NCBI GenBank assembly: GCA_001801995.1
Contig: MGZB01000005.1
Coordinates: forward strand, 1-64,000
Origin: Gammaproteobacteria bacterium RIFOXYD12_FULL_61_37
GTDB taxonomy: Bacteria; Pseudomonadota; Gammaproteobacteria; Chromatiales; Chromatiaceae
Length of the DNA: 64,000 nucleotides
Direction: 5' to 3'
Part shown: positions 62,562 through 64,000 of the stretch, in pieces
Numbering within the stretch: the stretch's first letter is position 1
Layout: each line of letters starts with the position of its first letter
Translations under genes and position numbers: made by a program
Notes under the pieces: generated by a model
Seen by the model: the letters and a program-made list of their open reading frames with translations, nothing else
Told to the model about the DNA's origin: nothing
Databases searched by the model: none

Positions 62562-63671
62562 TTAGTCTCTATGAGAACTGCCCAGATAGGGGAGGGTCTG
62601 CATCTCACGGAGACGGGTGATGGTCCTCTTGAACTCGAAGGCTAGGCCTTCACCGCAGTAAAGCCGCTCGGGCTCGAAATTGGAGCTGATCACCAGCTTG
62701 ACCCGGTGGTCGTAGCACTCATCGACGAGGAAGATGAAGCGACGGACCCGATCATCCCTGCTGCCGTCCATGCGGGGAACATTGGAGAGGAAGAGAGTGT
62801 GGTGGCGCCGTGCGATTTCGATAAAGTCGTTGCGCGCCCGCATGGGGCCGCAGAGGGCGTCGAACTCGAACCAGATCACCCCTTCCGCCCGTTTGCTGAA
62901 GGGGATAGCCCGGCCCTGAATCCCGATATTGCCGTCTGCCTCGGTCCTGCCCGAGGCCAGCCGGATGAATGCCTCCGCCATGCGGAGTTCGGCCAGCTCA
63001 TCCACGGGGCTGTGATAATGGGTGCTGGCCATTCCCGAAATCTCCCGCCGGAAATCCCGCTCGCTGCCCAGCTCGATCACCCGCGTGTGTTCCTTGAGCA
63101 GGTTGATGGCAGGCAGAAAGCCGAGGCGCTGAACCCCGTGCCGGTATAAATCCTCGGGGGGCTGGCTCGCGGTGGCCACCAGGGTCACCCCTTCATGAAA
63201 AAGGCCCTGTAACAGCTCGGCCAGGATCACGGCATCGTCTACCTCGTGGACATGGAAATCATCCAGGCAAAGCAGCGGAGACTCGTAGGCCAGATCCTTC
63301 ACCACCTGCTGCAACGGATAGGAAAGCCGCTTTACGCCCGCCAGGCGGCGGTGAACGTCTTCCATGAAATAGGGGAAGTGGATTCGCCGTTTTTTTCTCC
63401 TGGGAATGGCATCGAAAAAAAAGTCCATCAGCCAGGTCTTGCCGCGTTCCTGCTCTCCCCACAGGTAGATACCCTGACTGGAAACCGTCGAACGCCAGGG
63501 CCACCATCGCGACTGGGTGTTTACCGACAGCTCCTCCCACAGGCGCCCAAACTCCCTGACCGCGAGCATCTGCTCCTGATCGGGATGCAGCCCCCGGCGC
63601 TGGACAGCCCGCAGATAGCGGTCCAAAAGGGAAGACGACTCCTTCCGGCCTGGTATGTAAAGGTTGTCCAA
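62562..63671 (-). CDS. zapE: Cell-division ATPase ZapE (AFG1-like)
   Basis: A 369-residue P-loop ATPase: Walker A GEQERGKTWLMD, Walker B LLCLDDFHVHEVDDA and RYLRAVQRRGLHPDQEQ at the start. E. coli ZapE acts at the Z-ring under low oxygen and heat. No FNR site is seen near its start. Confidence 0.92.
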   Translation of the reverse strand: MDNLYIPGRKESSSLLDRYLRAVQRRGLHPDQEQMLAVREFGRLWEELSVNTQSRWWPWRSTVSSQGIYLWGEQERGKTWLMDFFFDAIPRRKKRRIHFPYFMEDVHRRLAGVKRLSYPLQQVVKDLAYESPLLCLDDFHVHEVDDAVILAELLQGLFHEGVTLVATASQPPEDLYRHGVQRLGFLPAINLLKEHTRVIELGSERDFRREISGMASTHYHSPVDELAELRMAEAFIRLASGRTEADGNIGIQGRAIPFSKRAEGVIWFEFDALCGPMRARNDFIEIARRHHTLFLSNVPRMDGSRDDRVRRFIFLVDECYDHRVKLVISSNFEPERLYCGEGLAFEFKRTITRLREMQTLPYLGSSHRD

Positions 63672-63893
63672 CTACCCGCCCCCGCTCATGAAACTAGCCT
63701 CACCCCATAATTATTACCGTCATCCCGCCCCATGATCGTCATGCCCACGCCGCCCAACGGCCCTGGAATGGGCGATTCGGCGGCTGCATCTGCCTTTCCG
63801 GCGGAGTTCCCTAAACAATAATCGGGTTTCACTGGATACGGAAGGGGACTATCATTTTCAAAAGTAGAAGGTTTCATCGATCAGGAGAATTTA

Positions 63894-64000
63894 GTGGAAG
63901 CACGCATTGTGGATGTCGCCATCATCGGCGCCGGCAGCGCTGGCCTCTACGCCCTGAGCAAAGTGAGTCCTTCCGGCAAATCCTGGGTGCTGATTGACGG
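63894..64000 (+). CDS. FAD-dependent pyridine nucleotide-disulfide oxidoreductase (N-terminus only)
   Basis: The frame starts at GTG 63894 with AGGAG seven bases upstream, reads VDVAIIGAGSAGLYALSKV (FAD Rossmann GxGxxG) and ends at the window edge after about 35 residues. It most resembles dihydrolipoamide-dehydrogenase-like proteins; the redox Cys pair lies beyond the edge. Confidence 0.75.
   Translation, partial: MEARIVDVAIIGAGSAGLYALSKVSPSGKSWVLID

Overview
The window looks like the chromosome of a sulfur-oxidising, facultatively anaerobic gammaproteobacterium (Chromatiales/Thiotrichales-like). Three things support this: the classic gammaproteobacterial order yceD-rpmF-plsX-fabH-fabD-fabG-acpP-fabF-pabC-mltG-tmk-holB-pilZ-tatD, the order thrS-infC-rpmI-rplT-pheS-pheT-ihfA-merR-tRNA-Pro, and a redox cluster with flavocytochrome c sulfide dehydrogenase, an octaheme tetrathionate-reductase-type cytochrome and a YeeE/YedE sulfur-compound transporter. 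No species can be named from the sequence alone.

Layout. 1-4.4 kb: an FNR-type regulator, a Rieske protein, a small acidic protein, ubiV and ubiU (O2-independent ubiquinone synthesis) and an L,D-transpeptidase. 4.7-5.3 kb: an IS200-type element with a row of hairpins. 5.3-12.4 kb: tatD, then a foreign cassette carrying a TIR-NACHT-pentapeptide-WD40 (STAND) protein. The cassette lies between two diverged partial copies of the tatD/pilZ/holB junction; pilZ and holB are intact on the far side. 12.4-22.1 kb: tmk, mltG, pabC and the fatty-acid/phospholipid cluster up to maf. 22.2-25.8 kb: a MotA/TolQ-like plus MotB-like membrane pair with an FHA-degenerate-GGDEF protein, then a secreted cupin. 26.1-34.6 kb: tRNA-Pro, merR, ihfA and the translation-gene cluster, ending with arfB.

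34.8-53.7 kb is a large defence region. It holds a complete type III-D-like CRISPR-Cas system: Cas6, an HD-less GGDD Cas10, a Cas7, Csx10 with a helical tail, a double-Cas7 protein, a Csx19-like protein and a 761-residue RAMP protein. At its 3' end are a HepT-MntA toxin-antitoxin pair, a two-TM protein and a DUF1874 (AcrIII-1/Crn2) ring nuclease. Divergently there are a reverse transcriptase-Cas1 fusion, a PIN/RHH toxin-antitoxin pair that has split the RT-cas1/cas2 junction, two cas2 genes and a 37-repeat CRISPR array whose distal end is cut by a RAYT/REP element. Taken together this predicts RNA-capable spacer acquisition, crRNA-guided RNA targeting, cyclic oligoadenylate synthesis, a membrane effector and a ring-nuclease off switch.

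53.8-62.5 kb is a redox island: the YeeE/YedE transporter, a monohaem cytochrome c, a cytochrome b and an octaheme cytochrome on one strand; a nine-haem cytochrome fused to a cytochrome b, a dihaem FccA-like cytochrome and FccB on the other. The divergent gap holds three FNR-type boxes (two perfect), which fits the FNR-type regulator at the window start. The right edge holds zapE and the first codons of a flavin disulfide oxidoreductase.
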